From Streptomyces griseoflavus (GTDB taxonomy: Bacteria > Actinomycetota > Actinomycetes > Streptomycetales > Streptomycetaceae): a stretch of 54,657 nucleotides of DNA. The notes beneath the pieces were generated by a model. It had not been told where the DNA came from and did not search any database. It was given only the letters and a program-made list of their open reading frames with translations. A program made the translations under genes and the position numbers. The DNA lies in assembly GCF_014649995.1 (NCBI RefSeq), contig NZ_BMUC01000005.1:5257-59913 (forward strand), in the 5' to 3' direction. Positions 27,376-36,184 of the stretch are shown piece after piece; the stretch's first letter is position 1; each line of letters begins with the position of its first letter.

Positions 27376-29001
27376 TCAGCGCGACCCCGCCCCCGCGTCG
27401 GCCCTCGCCCCGGCGCCCTCCCCGCCCTCCTCCGCGGCCGGACCGCCGAGCACCGCCTCCGCGGCCGTGTACAGGTCCGCCGGGCGGACCCCGCTCAGCG
27501 CGGTCACCAGGTGACCGTCGGGGCGTACCAGCAGCACGGTGTGGGCCGCCGCGCCCGGGTAGCTCTCGGCGACCAGCAGTTCCGCCCGGTGCGGCAGCGC
27601 CGAGACCGCCGCCGCCAGCCGGGGCATGATCCCCGCGGACACCCAGTGCCTGCGCTCCCACACACCCGTTCCGGGTGCGATCAGCACCACGAGCAGCGCA
27701 CCCCGGCCGAGCCGGTCCCGCAGCCGGACGAACGTGCCGTCCTCGGCCGTGACCCGCACGTCCGTCACCGCCGCCCCGGGCGCCGTCCCGACCGGGGCCT
27801 CGCCCTCCAGCGGTCCGGGCGCGAGCGGGGACCGCGCGTACGTCCCCGGCGCGCCCAGGGCACCGCGCCCCAGGTGACCGTCCGTCAGCAGCGTGTCGTG
27901 CCCCCGCGCGGAGCCCGGAACGTAGGCACGCAGCCCTCCGCCGCCCCGCAGCAGGGGTAGTGCCTGGTCGGCGGCGCGCAGCCGGGCGGAGACGATCGCG
28001 CGGCGCTCGGTCTGGTAGCTGTCGAGCAGTGCCTCGTGAGGACCGTGGTGCCAGGCCAGCGCCAGCTTCCAGGCGAGGTTGTCCGCGTCGCGGAGCCCCT
28101 CGTCCAGCCCGTGGGTGCCCAGCGCGCCGAGCAGATGGGCCGCGTCCCCGGCGAGGAACACCCGGTCGGCCCGCCAGCGCCGGGCCAGCCGGTGGTGCAC
28201 GGTGTGGACACCGGTGTCCAGCAGTTCGTACGACGGGGTGGGGCCGCCGCCCCAGCCGGTCAGGGTCTCCCTGACCCGGGCCAGCAGCAGTTCCGGCGTG
28301 ACCAGGTCCTTGCCCGGCGGCAGCAGCCAGTCCAGCCGCCACACGTCGTCCGGCAGCGGCCGCGCGGTGATCTCCCCGGCGGAGGGGCCGGACGTGCGCC
28401 ACGGCGGCATCCGGTGCAGCAGCGCCTCGTCGTACCAGGGGAGCTCGGTGCGCAGGGCGGCCACGGCGTGCCGTTCCACCGCGGTGCGGCCGGGGAAGCG
28501 GATGTCCTGGAGCTTGCGCACCGTCGAGCGCGGCCCGTCGCAGCCGACCAGGTAACTGCCGCGCCACCAGGTGCCCGCGGCGCCGCGCGTGCGGGCGGTG
28601 ACGCCGGAGGGCTCCTGCTCTATGGTGTCCAGCCGGCTCTCCACGGCGATCTCGGCGAGCCGCTCGCCCGCGAGTGCCGTGCGCAGGGCGTCCGTCAGGA
28701 CGTGCTGGGCGATGTGCAGCGGGGCGGGATCGGTGTCGGCGAAGGCGACCTCGTACATCACCTGCTTGCGCCGCACCGACCGCCATCCGGCCCAACGGGC
28801 ACCGGCGTGCGCGAGCGGTACGCCGGTCAGCCGCTCCACGAGCGCGGCGGTGTCCTCCCGCAGCACGACGGTCCGTGCCGGACGGGGTTCGTCCTTGCCC
28901 GGTCCCTCGTCGAGGACCACGCACGGTACGTCCTGACGTGCCAGCGCCAGTGCGAGCGTGAGCCCGACGGGCCCCGCTCCGACGACGATCACCGGGTCCA
29001 C
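27376..29001 (-). CDS. FAD-dependent aromatic monooxygenase (PheA/TfdB type)
   Basis: Predicted 541 residues from GTG 29001, with AGGGGG about 10 nt upstream; a longer in-frame start at 29139 adds a non-conserved tail. N-terminal FAD dinucleotide motif VIVVGAGPVGLTLALALARQ, the DG motif YLVGCDGPRSTVRK, and the second FAD motif DRVFLAGDAAHLLG... GLRDADNLAWKL. A thioredoxin-like C-terminal region follows, as in phenol hydroxylase relatives. The usual PxGGQG after GDAAH is replaced by ALGTHG. It hydroxylates an aromatic substrate with NAD(P)H and O2; substrate unknown. It is set apart from the cysteine genes by the leader promoter. Confidence 0.85.
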   Translation of the reverse strand: MDPVIVVGAGPVGLTLALALARQDVPCVVLDEGPGKDEPRPARTVVLREDTAALVERLTGVPLAHAGARWAGWRSVRRKQVMYEVAFADTDPAPLHIAQHVLTDALRTALAGERLAEIAVESRLDTIEQEPSGVTARTRGAAGTWWRGSYLVGCDGPRSTVRKLQDIRFPGRTAVERHAVAALRTELPWYDEALLHRMPPWRTSGPSAGEITARPLPDDVWRLDWLLPPGKDLVTPELLLARVRETLTGWGGGPTPSYELLDTGVHTVHHRLARRWRADRVFLAGDAAHLLGALGTHGLDEGLRDADNLAWKLALAWHHGPHEALLDSYQTERRAIVSARLRAADQALPLLRGGGGLRAYVPGSARGHDTLLTDGHLGRGALGAPGTYARSPLAPGPLEGEAPVGTAPGAAVTDVRVTAEDGTFVRLRDRLGRGALLVVLIAPGTGVWERRHWVSAGIMPRLAAAVSALPHRAELLVAESYPGAAAHTVLLVRPDGHLVTALSGVRPADLYTAAEAVLGGPAAEEGGEGAGARADAGAGSR

Positions 29002-29241
29002 GGCGCGGCGCCCCCTGCCCGGAGTGACGTCCGAAGGGACGTGGTGGAACAGAAGAATGGAGCAGGGTGCGCGATCACAGAACGTATGCAACCCATTGCC
29101 GGTGCTTGCGTCAAGTGACCGAAGGCCGGTGGCGATCATGAAGAGGACGGATGCCCGTCACACCGGTCGTCCGCTCATCACACGAGTCCGGGGCGTACCG
29201 CTCCCTGGCACCGGCCGGATCCGCCGGCCACTCGACACGAG

Positions 29242-29270
29242 TGTGGCCCGCCGGATCCCGGCGGGCCACA
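29242..29270 (-). terminator. Terminator after gluD
   Basis: A perfect 13-bp stem (29242-29254 and 29258-29270) with a 3-nt ATC loop, starting 25 nt past the gluD stop. The structure is symmetric, so it could work in both directions. The remainder of the 293-bp gap between gluD and the monooxygenase gene shows no gene; a TTGACG near 29114 on the minus strand may belong to the monooxygenase promoter. Confidence 0.75.
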
Positions 29271-29294
29271 TCCATGCCGTACGGCAGCGGTGCC

Positions 29295-30203
29295 TCAGAC
29301 GGTGCCGCCCGCACCGGTCCCGTGGGGACCGCCCGCCTTGGCCGCGTTGAGGTCGTCGATGTCGTCCGCGCCGAGCACCGCACCCGTGCTGCGCTTGCTG
29401 CGGCGCAGCCGGCCCTCGAGCCAGGAGGCGAACGAGGTGAGGAGGAAGTTGAGGACGATGAAGACGATCGCCACCACGATGAAGCTGGGGATGACGTTGG
29501 CGTAGTTGGCCGCCAGCGTGGCGCGCGAGTTCAGCAGCTCGGTGAAGCCGAGCATCACGCCGCCCAGCGCGGTGTCCTTCACGATGACGACCAGCTGGCT
29601 GACGATCGCCGGGAGCATCACCGTGACCGCCTGCGGCAGCAGGATGCTGCCCATCGTCTGGCTCTTGCGCAGGCCGATCGCCTGGGCGGCCTCGGACTGC
29701 CCCTTGGGAAGGGAGAGGATGCCGGCCCGGACCACCTCGGCGAGCACCGAGGCGTTGTAGAGCACCAGACCGGTGACGACCGCGTACAGGGGCCGGTCCT
29801 CACTGGTGACGTCCGTGGACCGGGCGAAGAACTCGTTGGCGAACAGCATCAGCAGCAGCACCGGGATGGCCCGGAAGAACTCGACCACCGCGCCGGCCGG
29901 GACACGCACCCAGCGGTGGTCCGACATGCGCGCGATGCCGAGGACGGCGCCCAGCGGGAGGGCGATGACCATGGCGAGGCTCGCCGCCTTCAGCGTGTCG
30001 GCCAGGCCCGGCAGCAGATACGTCGTCCAGGCCTCGGACGTGGTGAAGGGCTTCCACAGGGACCACTCCAGCTGGCCCTTGTCGTCCATCACCGACCACA
30101 CCCACCACAGCGCCAGGGCGAGCAGGGCGAAGAAGAGGACCGAGAGGAGCAGGTTGCGCCGCTTGGCCTTGGGGCCGGGGGCGTCGTAGAGAACAGAAGT
30201 CAT
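29295..30203 (-). CDS. gluD: Glutamate ABC transporter permease GluD
   Basis: Predicted 302 residues. HisM-type polar amino acid permease with about five membrane segments; the first is LLLSVLFFALLALALWWVW. The transport EAA loop reads VRAGILSLPKGQSEAAQAIGLRKSQ and the family motif VVEFFRAIPVLLLMLFANEF is present. The start overlaps the gluC stop as ATGA. The C-terminus is a charged, Gly-rich cytoplasmic tail. Together with GluC it forms the channel of the GluABCD glutamate importer. It is the last gene of the operon. Confidence 0.9.
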   Translation of the reverse strand: MTSVLYDAPGPKAKRRNLLLSVLFFALLALALWWVWSVMDDKGQLEWSLWKPFTTSEAWTTYLLPGLADTLKAASLAMVIALPLGAVLGIARMSDHRWVRVPAGAVVEFFRAIPVLLLMLFANEFFARSTDVTSEDRPLYAVVTGLVLYNASVLAEVVRAGILSLPKGQSEAAQAIGLRKSQTMGSILLPQAVTVMLPAIVSQLVVIVKDTALGGVMLGFTELLNSRATLAANYANVIPSFIVVAIVFIVLNFLLTSFASWLEGRLRRSKRSTGAVLGADDIDDLNAAKAGGPHGTGAGGTV

Positions 30204-30877
30204 CGCTTCACCGCCAGGCGCTTGCTCAGCCAGTTGAGGATCAGGCCGGTGGGCAGGGTCAGTACCACGAACCCGAAGGCGAAGACCGCGCCGATGAGCA
30301 GCGTCTGTGCCTCGTTCTCGATCATTCCCTTCATCAGGAACGCGGCCTCCGCCACACCGATGGTGGCCGCGACGGTCGTGTTCTTGGTCAGCGCGATCAG
30401 CACGTTGGCCAGCGGGCCGATCACCGAGCGGAACGCCTGCGGCAGCACGACGAGCCTGAGTACCTGGCTGAAGCTCAGTCCGAGGGCACGCGCCGCCTCG
30501 GCCTGTCCGACGGGCACCGTGTTGATGCCGGAGCGGATCGCCTCGCACACGAAGGCGGCGGTGTAGGCGACGAGGCCCAGCACGGCCAGCCGGAAGTACA
30601 TCAGGTCGAAGTTGTCCCGCGCGCCCATCGTCACGCCGAAGATGTCGGCGAGGCCGAGCGACGTGAAGACGATGATGACGGTCAGGGGGATGTTCCGGAC
30701 GAGGTTCACGTAGGCGGTGCCGAAGCCGCGCATCAGCGGTACGGGGCTGACCCGCATGGCCGCCAGCAGGGTGCCCCAGATCAGGGAGCCGACGGCCGAG
30801 AAGACGGTGAGCTGCACCGTGACCCAGAAAGCACCCAGCAGGGACGGGTCGTCATATTTTGAAAGAAAGTCGAACAC
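30200..30877 (-). CDS. gluC: Glutamate ABC transporter permease GluC
   Basis: Predicted 225 residues from GTG 30877; the GGGAG upstream is close to the start (3-4 nt), so the start is less certain. HisM-type permease: GAFWVTVQLTVFSAVGSLIWG, LVRNIPLTVIIVFTSLGL, and EAA loop IRSGINTVPVGQAEAARALGL. The stop overlaps gluD. It is separated from gluB by 132 nt holding a strong hairpin, which fits lower expression of the permeases than of the binding protein. Confidence 0.9.
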   Translation of the reverse strand: MFDFLSKYDDPSLLGAFWVTVQLTVFSAVGSLIWGTLLAAMRVSPVPLMRGFGTAYVNLVRNIPLTVIIVFTSLGLADIFGVTMGARDNFDLMYFRLAVLGLVAYTAAFVCEAIRSGINTVPVGQAEAARALGLSFSQVLRLVVLPQAFRSVIGPLANVLIALTKNTTVAATIGVAEAAFLMKGMIENEAQTLLIGAVFAFGFVVLTLPTGLILNWLSKRLAVKR

Positions 30878-30962
30878 GATCTCCCGCGCTTCCGGGTGTG
30901 TGACGTGAGGGGCGGACGTGACGCGCCGCCGCCGGACAGGCCGGAGGCGGCGGCACATCGGC

Positions 30963-30989
30963 GGAGCCCCGCGTGGGCCGCGGGGCTCC
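30963..30989 (-). terminator. Hairpin between gluB and gluC
   Basis: Perfect 11-bp stem (30963-30973 with 30979-30989) and 5-nt loop, 21 nt after the gluB stop. Similar hairpins after binding-protein genes act as partial terminators or mRNA-stability elements, keeping binding protein in excess over permease. Confidence 0.6.
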
Positions 30990-31009
30990 TGCGTCGGCGG
31001 AGTCCCGCG

Positions 31010-31855
31010 TTACTTGACGAGCTGGCCGATCTTCGGCGCGGGCTCGTTCTTGTAGTTCGCCGGGCCGAAGTTGTCCTCGACGGCCTTCTCCCACGAACCG
31101 TCGCTGACCATCTTCTCGAGCGCGGCGTTGACCTTGTTCACGGTCTCCGTGTCGCCCTTCTTGACGCCGATGCCGTAGTTCTCGTTGCTCAGCTTCAGGC
31201 CGGCCAGCTTGAACTTGCCCTTGTACTGGTCCTGCGCGGCGTAACCGGCGAGGATCGAGTCGTCGGTGGTCAGCGCGTCCACCTGGCCGCTCTGCAGGGC
31301 GGACAGGCACTCCGAGTAGCCGCCGCGGTTGCTCAGCTGGGCCTTCGGCGCGAAGTCGTTCTTGACGTTCTGCGCGGAGGTGGAGCCGGTCACCGAGCAG
31401 AGCTTCTTGTCGTTCAGGTCCGTGGCCTCGGTGATGTCCGAGTCGGCCTTGACCAGCAGGTCCTGGTGGGCCAGCAGGTACGGGCCGGCGAAGTCGACCT
31501 TCTGCTTGCGCTCGTCGGTGATCGAGTACGTCGCCGCGATCAGCTTCACGTCCCCGCGCGAGAGGGCGTTCTCGCGGTCGGCGCTCTTGGTCTCGACCCA
31601 CTCGATCTGGTTCGGCTCGTAGCCGAGCTCCTTGGCGACGTAGGTCGCCACGTCCACGTCGAAGCCGGAGAAGGAGCCGTCCGGCGTCTTCAGGCCGAGA
31701 CCGGGCTGGTCGTACTTGATGCCGATCTTGATCTTCTCGCCGCCGCCCGAGGAGGACGAACCGCCGTCACCGCTGTCGTCGCCGCCACAGGCGGTGGCGG
31801 TCAGGGCAAGGGCGAACACGGCGGCCGAGGCGGCGGTGACCTTGCGGAGCTTCAT
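31010..31855 (-). CDS. gluB: Glutamate-binding lipoprotein GluB
   Basis: Predicted 281 residues, with AAGGAT upstream of ATG 31855. The signal peptide ends in a lipobox TATAC with lipidated Cys23, followed by a Gly/Ser/Asp tether. The body is a family-3 solute-binding protein: KIGIKYDQPGLGLKTPDGSFSGFDVDVA, ENALSRGDVKLIAATYSIT, and KPNEN-type C-terminal repeats. It captures glutamate outside the membrane and hands it to GluCD. The stop is TAA, unusual among the TGA-dominated genes here. The operon order is gluABCD, all on the minus strand. Confidence 0.93.
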   Translation of the reverse strand: MKLRKVTAASAAVFALALTATACGGDDSGDGGSSSSGGGEKIKIGIKYDQPGLGLKTPDGSFSGFDVDVATYVAKELGYEPNQIEWVETKSADRENALSRGDVKLIAATYSITDERKQKVDFAGPYLLAHQDLLVKADSDITEATDLNDKKLCSVTGSTSAQNVKNDFAPKAQLSNRGGYSECLSALQSGQVDALTTDDSILAGYAAQDQYKGKFKLAGLKLSNENYGIGVKKGDTETVNKVNAALEKMVSDGSWEKAVEDNFGPANYKNEPAPKIGQLVK

Positions 31856-31934
31856 TGGTGCACATCCTTTGACTGGTGAAATGACGCGGCCGGGCATGTC
31901 CGGTGACGCGAGTCCTCGGGGCGCGGGGGCGCCG

Positions 31935-32711
31935 TCAGTGGTGAAGGATCTTCGACAGGAAGTCCTTGGCACGGTCGCTGCGCGGATTGCTGAAGAACTG
32001 ATCCGGCGAAGCCTGTTCGACGATGCGACCGTCGGCCATGAACACCACGCGGTTCGCCGCCGAGCGGGCGAAACCCATCTCGTGGGTGACGACGATCATC
32101 GTCATCCCGTCCCGGGCGAGCTGCTGCATGACCTCCAGCACCTCGTTGATCATCTCCGGGTCGAGGGCCGACGTCGGCTCGTCGAAGAGCATGACCTTGG
32201 GCTCCATCGCCAGGGCACGCGCGATGGCGACACGCTGCTGCTGGCCGCCGGAGAGCTGCGCGGGGTACTTCTCGGCCTGCGCGCCCACACCGACCCGGTC
32301 GAGCAGGGCACGGGCCCGCTCGTCGGCCGCCTTCTTGTCCTTCTTGCGGACCTTGACCTGGCCCAGCGTCACGTTCTCGAGCACGGTCTTGTGCGCGAAG
32401 AGGTTGAAACTCTGGAAGACCATGCCCACGTCAGCCCGCAGCCGGGCGAGCTCCTTGCCCTCGTGGGGCAGGGGCTTGCCGTCGATGGTGATCGAGCCGG
32501 AGTCGATCGTCTCCAGTCGGTTGATGGTGCGGCACAGGGTGGACTTGCCGGACCCGGAGGGTCCGATGACCACGACGACTTCGCCACGGGCGATCGTCAG
32601 GTCGATGTCCTGGAGTACGTGCAACGCGCCGAAGTGCTTGTTGACGCTCTTCAGGACGACCAGATCGCCGGTCGCGGCCACATCTTCCTTGGCCACCGAT
32701 ACTTCGGTCAT
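31935..32711 (-). CDS. gluA: Glutamate ABC transporter ATPase GluA
   Basis: Predicted 258 residues. Polar amino acid ABC ATPase: Walker A GPSGSGKSTLCR, signature LSGGQQQR, Walker B VMLFDEPTSALDP, and H-loop VTHEMGFARSAANRVVFM. ATG 32711 has a GAGAG-type site upstream. First gene of gluABCD; the promoter lies in the 285-bp gap shared with the divergent gluR gene, which holds a phased direct repeat (32779-32795). Confidence 0.95.
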   Translation of the reverse strand: MTEVSVAKEDVAATGDLVVLKSVNKHFGALHVLQDIDLTIARGEVVVVIGPSGSGKSTLCRTINRLETIDSGSITIDGKPLPHEGKELARLRADVGMVFQSFNLFAHKTVLENVTLGQVKVRKKDKKAADERARALLDRVGVGAQAEKYPAQLSGGQQQRVAIARALAMEPKVMLFDEPTSALDPEMINEVLEVMQQLARDGMTMIVVTHEMGFARSAANRVVFMADGRIVEQASPDQFFSNPRSDRAKDFLSKILHH

Positions 32712-32778
32712 CGCTCTCGGGCTCCGTCCTCCTCGGTTTCGGAGGACAGTAGTAACCCGTCAGACGTCCGTCATTACA

Positions 32779-32795
32779 TCTGAGGGGAATCTGAG
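32779..32795. promoter_or_regulatory. Candidate OmpR-type operator between gluA and gluR
   Basis: TCTGAG at 32779-32784 recurs at 32790-32795, an 11-bp phase, which is the spacing used by OmpR/PhoB-family dimers on tandem half-sites. A possible -10 (TGTAAT on the minus strand, about 32777-32772) abuts it, placing the repeat in the gluA promoter. The adjacent gluR encodes an OmpR-family regulator. Confidence 0.45.
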
Positions 32796-32996
32796 CATCA
32801 CGATCCGATAGCAATCGGACACCTGTCGTAGCACTTGTGAGCAGGGGTGATTTCGGCGGGGTAACGGTACGAAAGCGCAACCGGAACCCTCTTGACGCCG
32901 TCCCGCTCCATCGGCGTGACTGCAAGGTGCGACACGCGTCCGCACGCGCAGTCCACACGGAGAGAACGTACAGCCGATGAACCGAAGGGGGCCCTG

Positions 32997-33683
32997 GTGA
33001 GACTGCTTCTTGTCGAGGACGACAACCACGTCGCCGCCGCCCTGTCTGCGGTCCTCGCGCGACACGGGTTCGACGTCACCCACGCGCGCAGCGGCGAGGA
33101 GGCCCTCCAGGCGCTCGTCCCCGAGGGCAACGGCTTCGGGGTGGTCCTGCTCGACCTGGGTCTGCCCGACCAGGACGGCTACGAGGTGTGCGGCAAGATC
33201 CGCAAGCGCACCGGCACACCGGTGATCATGGTCACCGCGCGCTCCGACGTCCGCTCCCGCATCCACGGCCTCAACCTCGGCGCCGACGACTACGTGGTCA
33301 AGCCGTACGACACCGGGGAGCTGCTCGCGCGGATCCACGCCGTCAGCCGGCGCAGCGCCCCCGAGGAGGCCACCGGCAGCACGGAGACCGAGCTGCGCCT
33401 CGGCCCCGTCCGCATCGAGCTGCCGACCCGCCAGGTCAGCGTGAACGGCTCGGTCGTCCAGCTCACCCGCAAGGAGTTCGACCTGCTCGCCCTGCTCGCC
33501 CAGCGGCCGGGTGTGGTCTTCCGCCGGGAACAGATCATCAGCGAGGTGTGGCGCACCAGCTGGGAGGGGACCGGGCGCACCCTGGAGGTGCACGTCGCGT
33601 CCCTGCGGTCCAAGCTGCGCATGCCCGCCCTCATCGAGACCGTACGCGGCGTCGGCTACCGGCTCGTCGCGCCCGTGGCGTAG
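32997..33683 (+). CDS. gluR: OmpR-family response regulator GluR
   Basis: Predicted 228 residues from GTG 32997, with AAGGGGG upstream; the longer in-frame ATG at 32892 adds non-conserved sequence. Receiver domain with acidic pocket Glu7/Asp8/Asp9, phospho-acceptor Asp53 (VLLDLGLP), Thr in MVTARSD and Lys in VVKPYD. The C-terminal winged helix (about 130-225) ends in the family's LRSKL... RGVGYRL. It lies divergent from gluABCD and 9 nt before gluK. In S. coelicolor GluR-GluK respond to glutamate and control gluABCD, which fits this layout. Confidence 0.9.
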   Translation: MRLLLVEDDNHVAAALSAVLARHGFDVTHARSGEEALQALVPEGNGFGVVLLDLGLPDQDGYEVCGKIRKRTGTPVIMVTARSDVRSRIHGLNLGADDYVVKPYDTGELLARIHAVSRRSAPEEATGSTETELRLGPVRIELPTRQVSVNGSVVQLTRKEFDLLALLAQRPGVVFRREQIISEVWRTSWEGTGRTLEVHVASLRSKLRMPALIETVRGVGYRLVAPVA

Positions 33684-33692
33684 CGGGGCCGG

Positions 33693-35126
33693 GTGCACAC
33701 GCGTCTGCTTCCGCTGCTCATCGTCCTGATGGCGGCCGTGCTGCTCGCCCTCGGTATTCCGCTCGCCGTCAGTCTGGCCGGCGCGCAGCAGCAGAAGGTC
33801 GTGGTCGACCGGATCGACGACACGGCACGGTTCGCGGCCCTCGCCCAGTTCGTCACCGAACCCGCCGACCCGGCGGGCGGGGACGTCGACGAGCGCAGGG
33901 AGACCCTCGGCAGCGAGCTCCGCAGCTACCACCGGGTCTACGGCATCCGCGCGGGCGTCTTCTACCGCAACGACTCGCCGATGGCGCAGGCGCCGGCCGA
34001 CTGGTTCCTGCCCGCCACGGGCGAGGTCCGCGACGCCTTCGAGGAGGCGCTGCTCAGCCGCCGCAGCCACGACCCCGAGCAGGTGTGGCCCTGGCAGCGG
34101 CGCAGCCTCGTCGTGGCCTCCCCGGTCATCCGGGACGGCGACGTCGTCGCGGTCGTGGTCACCGACTCGCCCACCGGGCAGATGCGCTCGCGCATCCTGC
34201 AGGGCTGGCTGGTCATCGCCGCAGGGGAGGCCGCCGCGATGCTGCTCGCCGTCGGCGCGGCGCTGCGGCTGGCCGGCTGGGTGCTCAAACCCGTACGCGT
34301 CCTGGACGCCACCACCCATGACATCGCCACCGGGCGGCTGAAGTCCCGGGTCGCGGCAGCCGGCGGACCACCGGAGCTCAGACGGCTCGCCCGGTCGTTC
34401 AACGAGATGGCGGACAACGTCGAGAGCGTCCTGGAGCAGCAGCGCGCCTTCGTCGCGGACGCCTCCCACCAACTGCGCAACCCCCTGGCCGCGCTGCTGC
34501 TGCGCATCGAGCTGCTCGCCCTGGAGCTGCCCGAGGGCAACGAGGAGATCGCCTCCGTGCAGGCCGAGGGCAAGCGTCTGGCGCAGGTCCTGGACGACCT
34601 GCTGGGTCTGGCGCTCGCCGAGCACAGCGAGGCGGACCTCCAGATCACCGACATCGGTGCCCTCACCGCCGAGCGGGTCGCGGCCTGGTCACCCACCGCC
34701 GGCGCCAAGGACGTCCGGCTGACCGGCACCTGCCCGCCCACCACCGCCTGGGCCGACCCGGTCGCGCTGTCCAGCGCGCTGGACGCGGTCATCGACAACG
34801 CGGTGAAGTTCACGCCCGGGGGAGAGACCGTCGAGGTGGCCGTGGCCCCCCGCGGCGACACCGTCACCGTGGTCGTCACCGACAACGGGCCGGGACTGAC
34901 CGCCGAGGAGCTGACCCGCGTCGGCGACCGCTTCTGGCGCAGCGGCCGCCACCAGAACATCAAGGGCTCGGGACTCGGCCTGTCCATCTCCCGGGCCCTG
35001 CTCGCGGCGGGCGGCGGCTCGATCGCGTACGAGTGCCACGAGCCGCACGGACTGCGGGTGACCGTGACGGTGCCCAGGAACGCTCCCGCGGGGGATCCGG
35101 CGGCTCAGGGCTTGACGGACCGGTAG
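33693..35126 (+). CDS. gluK: Sensor histidine kinase GluK
   Basis: Predicted 477 residues from GTG 33693. First membrane helix about residues 5-28, an extracellular sensor region (about 30-170), second membrane helix about 172-195, HAMP (about 195-250), HisKA with phospho-acceptor His259 in DASHQLRNPLAAL, and HATPase (DNAVKF, DNGPGL, GSGLGLSIS). It is coupled to gluR (9-nt gap). The last 22 bases overlap the 3' end of the convergent TAXI gene. Glutamate sensing is known for the S. coelicolor system; the exact ligand site is not evident here. Confidence 0.9.
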   Translation: MHTRLLPLLIVLMAAVLLALGIPLAVSLAGAQQQKVVVDRIDDTARFAALAQFVTEPADPAGGDVDERRETLGSELRSYHRVYGIRAGVFYRNDSPMAQAPADWFLPATGEVRDAFEEALLSRRSHDPEQVWPWQRRSLVVASPVIRDGDVVAVVVTDSPTGQMRSRILQGWLVIAAGEAAAMLLAVGAALRLAGWVLKPVRVLDATTHDIATGRLKSRVAAAGGPPELRRLARSFNEMADNVESVLEQQRAFVADASHQLRNPLAALLLRIELLALELPEGNEEIASVQAEGKRLAQVLDDLLGLALAEHSEADLQITDIGALTAERVAAWSPTAGAKDVRLTGTCPPTTAWADPVALSSALDAVIDNAVKFTPGGETVEVAVAPRGDTVTVVVTDNGPGLTAEELTRVGDRFWRSGRHQNIKGSGLGLSISRALLAAGGGSIAYECHEPHGLRVTVTVPRNAPAGDPAAQGLTDR

Positions 35127-36100
35127 TACCGGCGGGCGCCGTCGTGCAGCCGCAGCGGATCGGTGTAGATCGCGGTGCGCACGTCGACCAGCTGGGCGGA
35201 GTGGACGTGCGCGCCGATGCCGTCGCGGCTCTTGAGGACGATGCGGGTCAGCCACTCGGTGAGCCGGGGATCCACGTCCGTGCGCGTGATCAGCAGGTTG
35301 GACACCGCCATCGTCGGGACGGCGGAACCGAGCTGACTGCCCGGGTAGGCGGACTCCGGCATGTTGGTGGCGCGGTAGTAGCGCGTGGCGCCGCCCTGCT
35401 CGTGCAGCTCCGCCACCAGGTCGGCGTCGATCGGCACGAACCTGAGCGCGGCCTGCTCGGCGAACGTCTTCAGGCCGTCCGTGGGCAGCCCGCCCGACCA
35501 GAAGAACGCGTCCAGACCGTGGCCCAGCCGTCCCGGTCCGCTGTCGATGCCGTCCGAGGACGGCTCGATGTCCGTCTCCGGATCGATGCCGGCCGCCTGG
35601 AGCACCCGGTTCGCTATGAGCCGCACCCCCGACTTGGGCGGCCCTATGCCGACCCGCTTGCCCCGCAGGTCCTCCACGCCGCGGATGTCCGAGCCGGCCG
35701 GGACGGCCAGCTGTACGTAGTCGTCGTACAGGCGCGCCACCCCCCGCAGCCCGTCCGCCCCCGGCCGGTGTTCCAGCCGGTACGTCTCCACCGCGTCGGC
35801 CGCGGCGATCGCGAAGTCGGCCTGTCCGGTCGCCACGCGGCGCACGTTCTCCTGCGAGCCGTCGCTCGTCCGCAGCCGGACCTCGAGGTCGGGCATGTGC
35901 TTGCCGAGCGACGAGCGCAGCAGCTCGCCGTACTTCTGGTAGACCCCCGAGCGGGTGCCGGTGCTCAGCGTGACCGTCCCCCCGGGCGGCTCCTCGCTCC
36001 AGGGCGCCAGCCACCACAGCAGCAGTCCGAACGCCACGAAGGCGGCGGCCGCGCCCCGCAGGGCCCGCCGCCTGCCGATCCGGGACAGCGCGTGGGACAT
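35105..36100 (-). CDS. TAXI-family (TRAP-associated) solute-binding protein
   Basis: Predicted 331 residues. An Arg-rich N-terminus and one hydrophobic helix (AAAAFVAFGLLLWWLAPW) form a signal anchor or uncleaved signal; no lipobox Cys is present. The mature part is a TAXI protein: VTLSTGTRSGVYQKYGELLRS, then GQADFAIAAADAVE, and LRGKRVGIGPPKSG. In other bacteria these bind glutamate/2-oxoglutarate-like acids and feed TRAP permeases. No TRAP membrane subunit (fused 4TM-12TM) is encoded anywhere in the window. It is convergent with gluK and overlaps it by 22 nt. Its role may be sensory rather than transport; that is inference. Confidence 0.8.
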   Translation of the reverse strand: MSHALSRIGRRRALRGAAAAFVAFGLLLWWLAPWSEEPPGGTVTLSTGTRSGVYQKYGELLRSSLGKHMPDLEVRLRTSDGSQENVRRVATGQADFAIAAADAVETYRLEHRPGADGLRGVARLYDDYVQLAVPAGSDIRGVEDLRGKRVGIGPPKSGVRLIANRVLQAAGIDPETDIEPSSDGIDSGPGRLGHGLDAFFWSGGLPTDGLKTFAEQAALRFVPIDADLVAELHEQGGATRYYRATNMPESAYPGSQLGSAVPTMAVSNLLITRTDVDPRLTEWLTRIVLKSRDGIGAHVHSAQLVDVRTAIYTDPLRLHDGARRYYRSVKP

Positions 36101-36184
36101 GCGCGTGATCCTGCCAGCCCGGGTCTTTGCTGACCAGGGCGGAGCTCACAGGACGACGCCGGCGGCGGCCGCTACAGTCGCCGC

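Noticed and set aside
32431-32958. Minus-strand frame upstream of gluA as a gene
   Set aside because: It overlaps gluA in another frame and the gluA-gluR promoter region; no ribosome site or motif.
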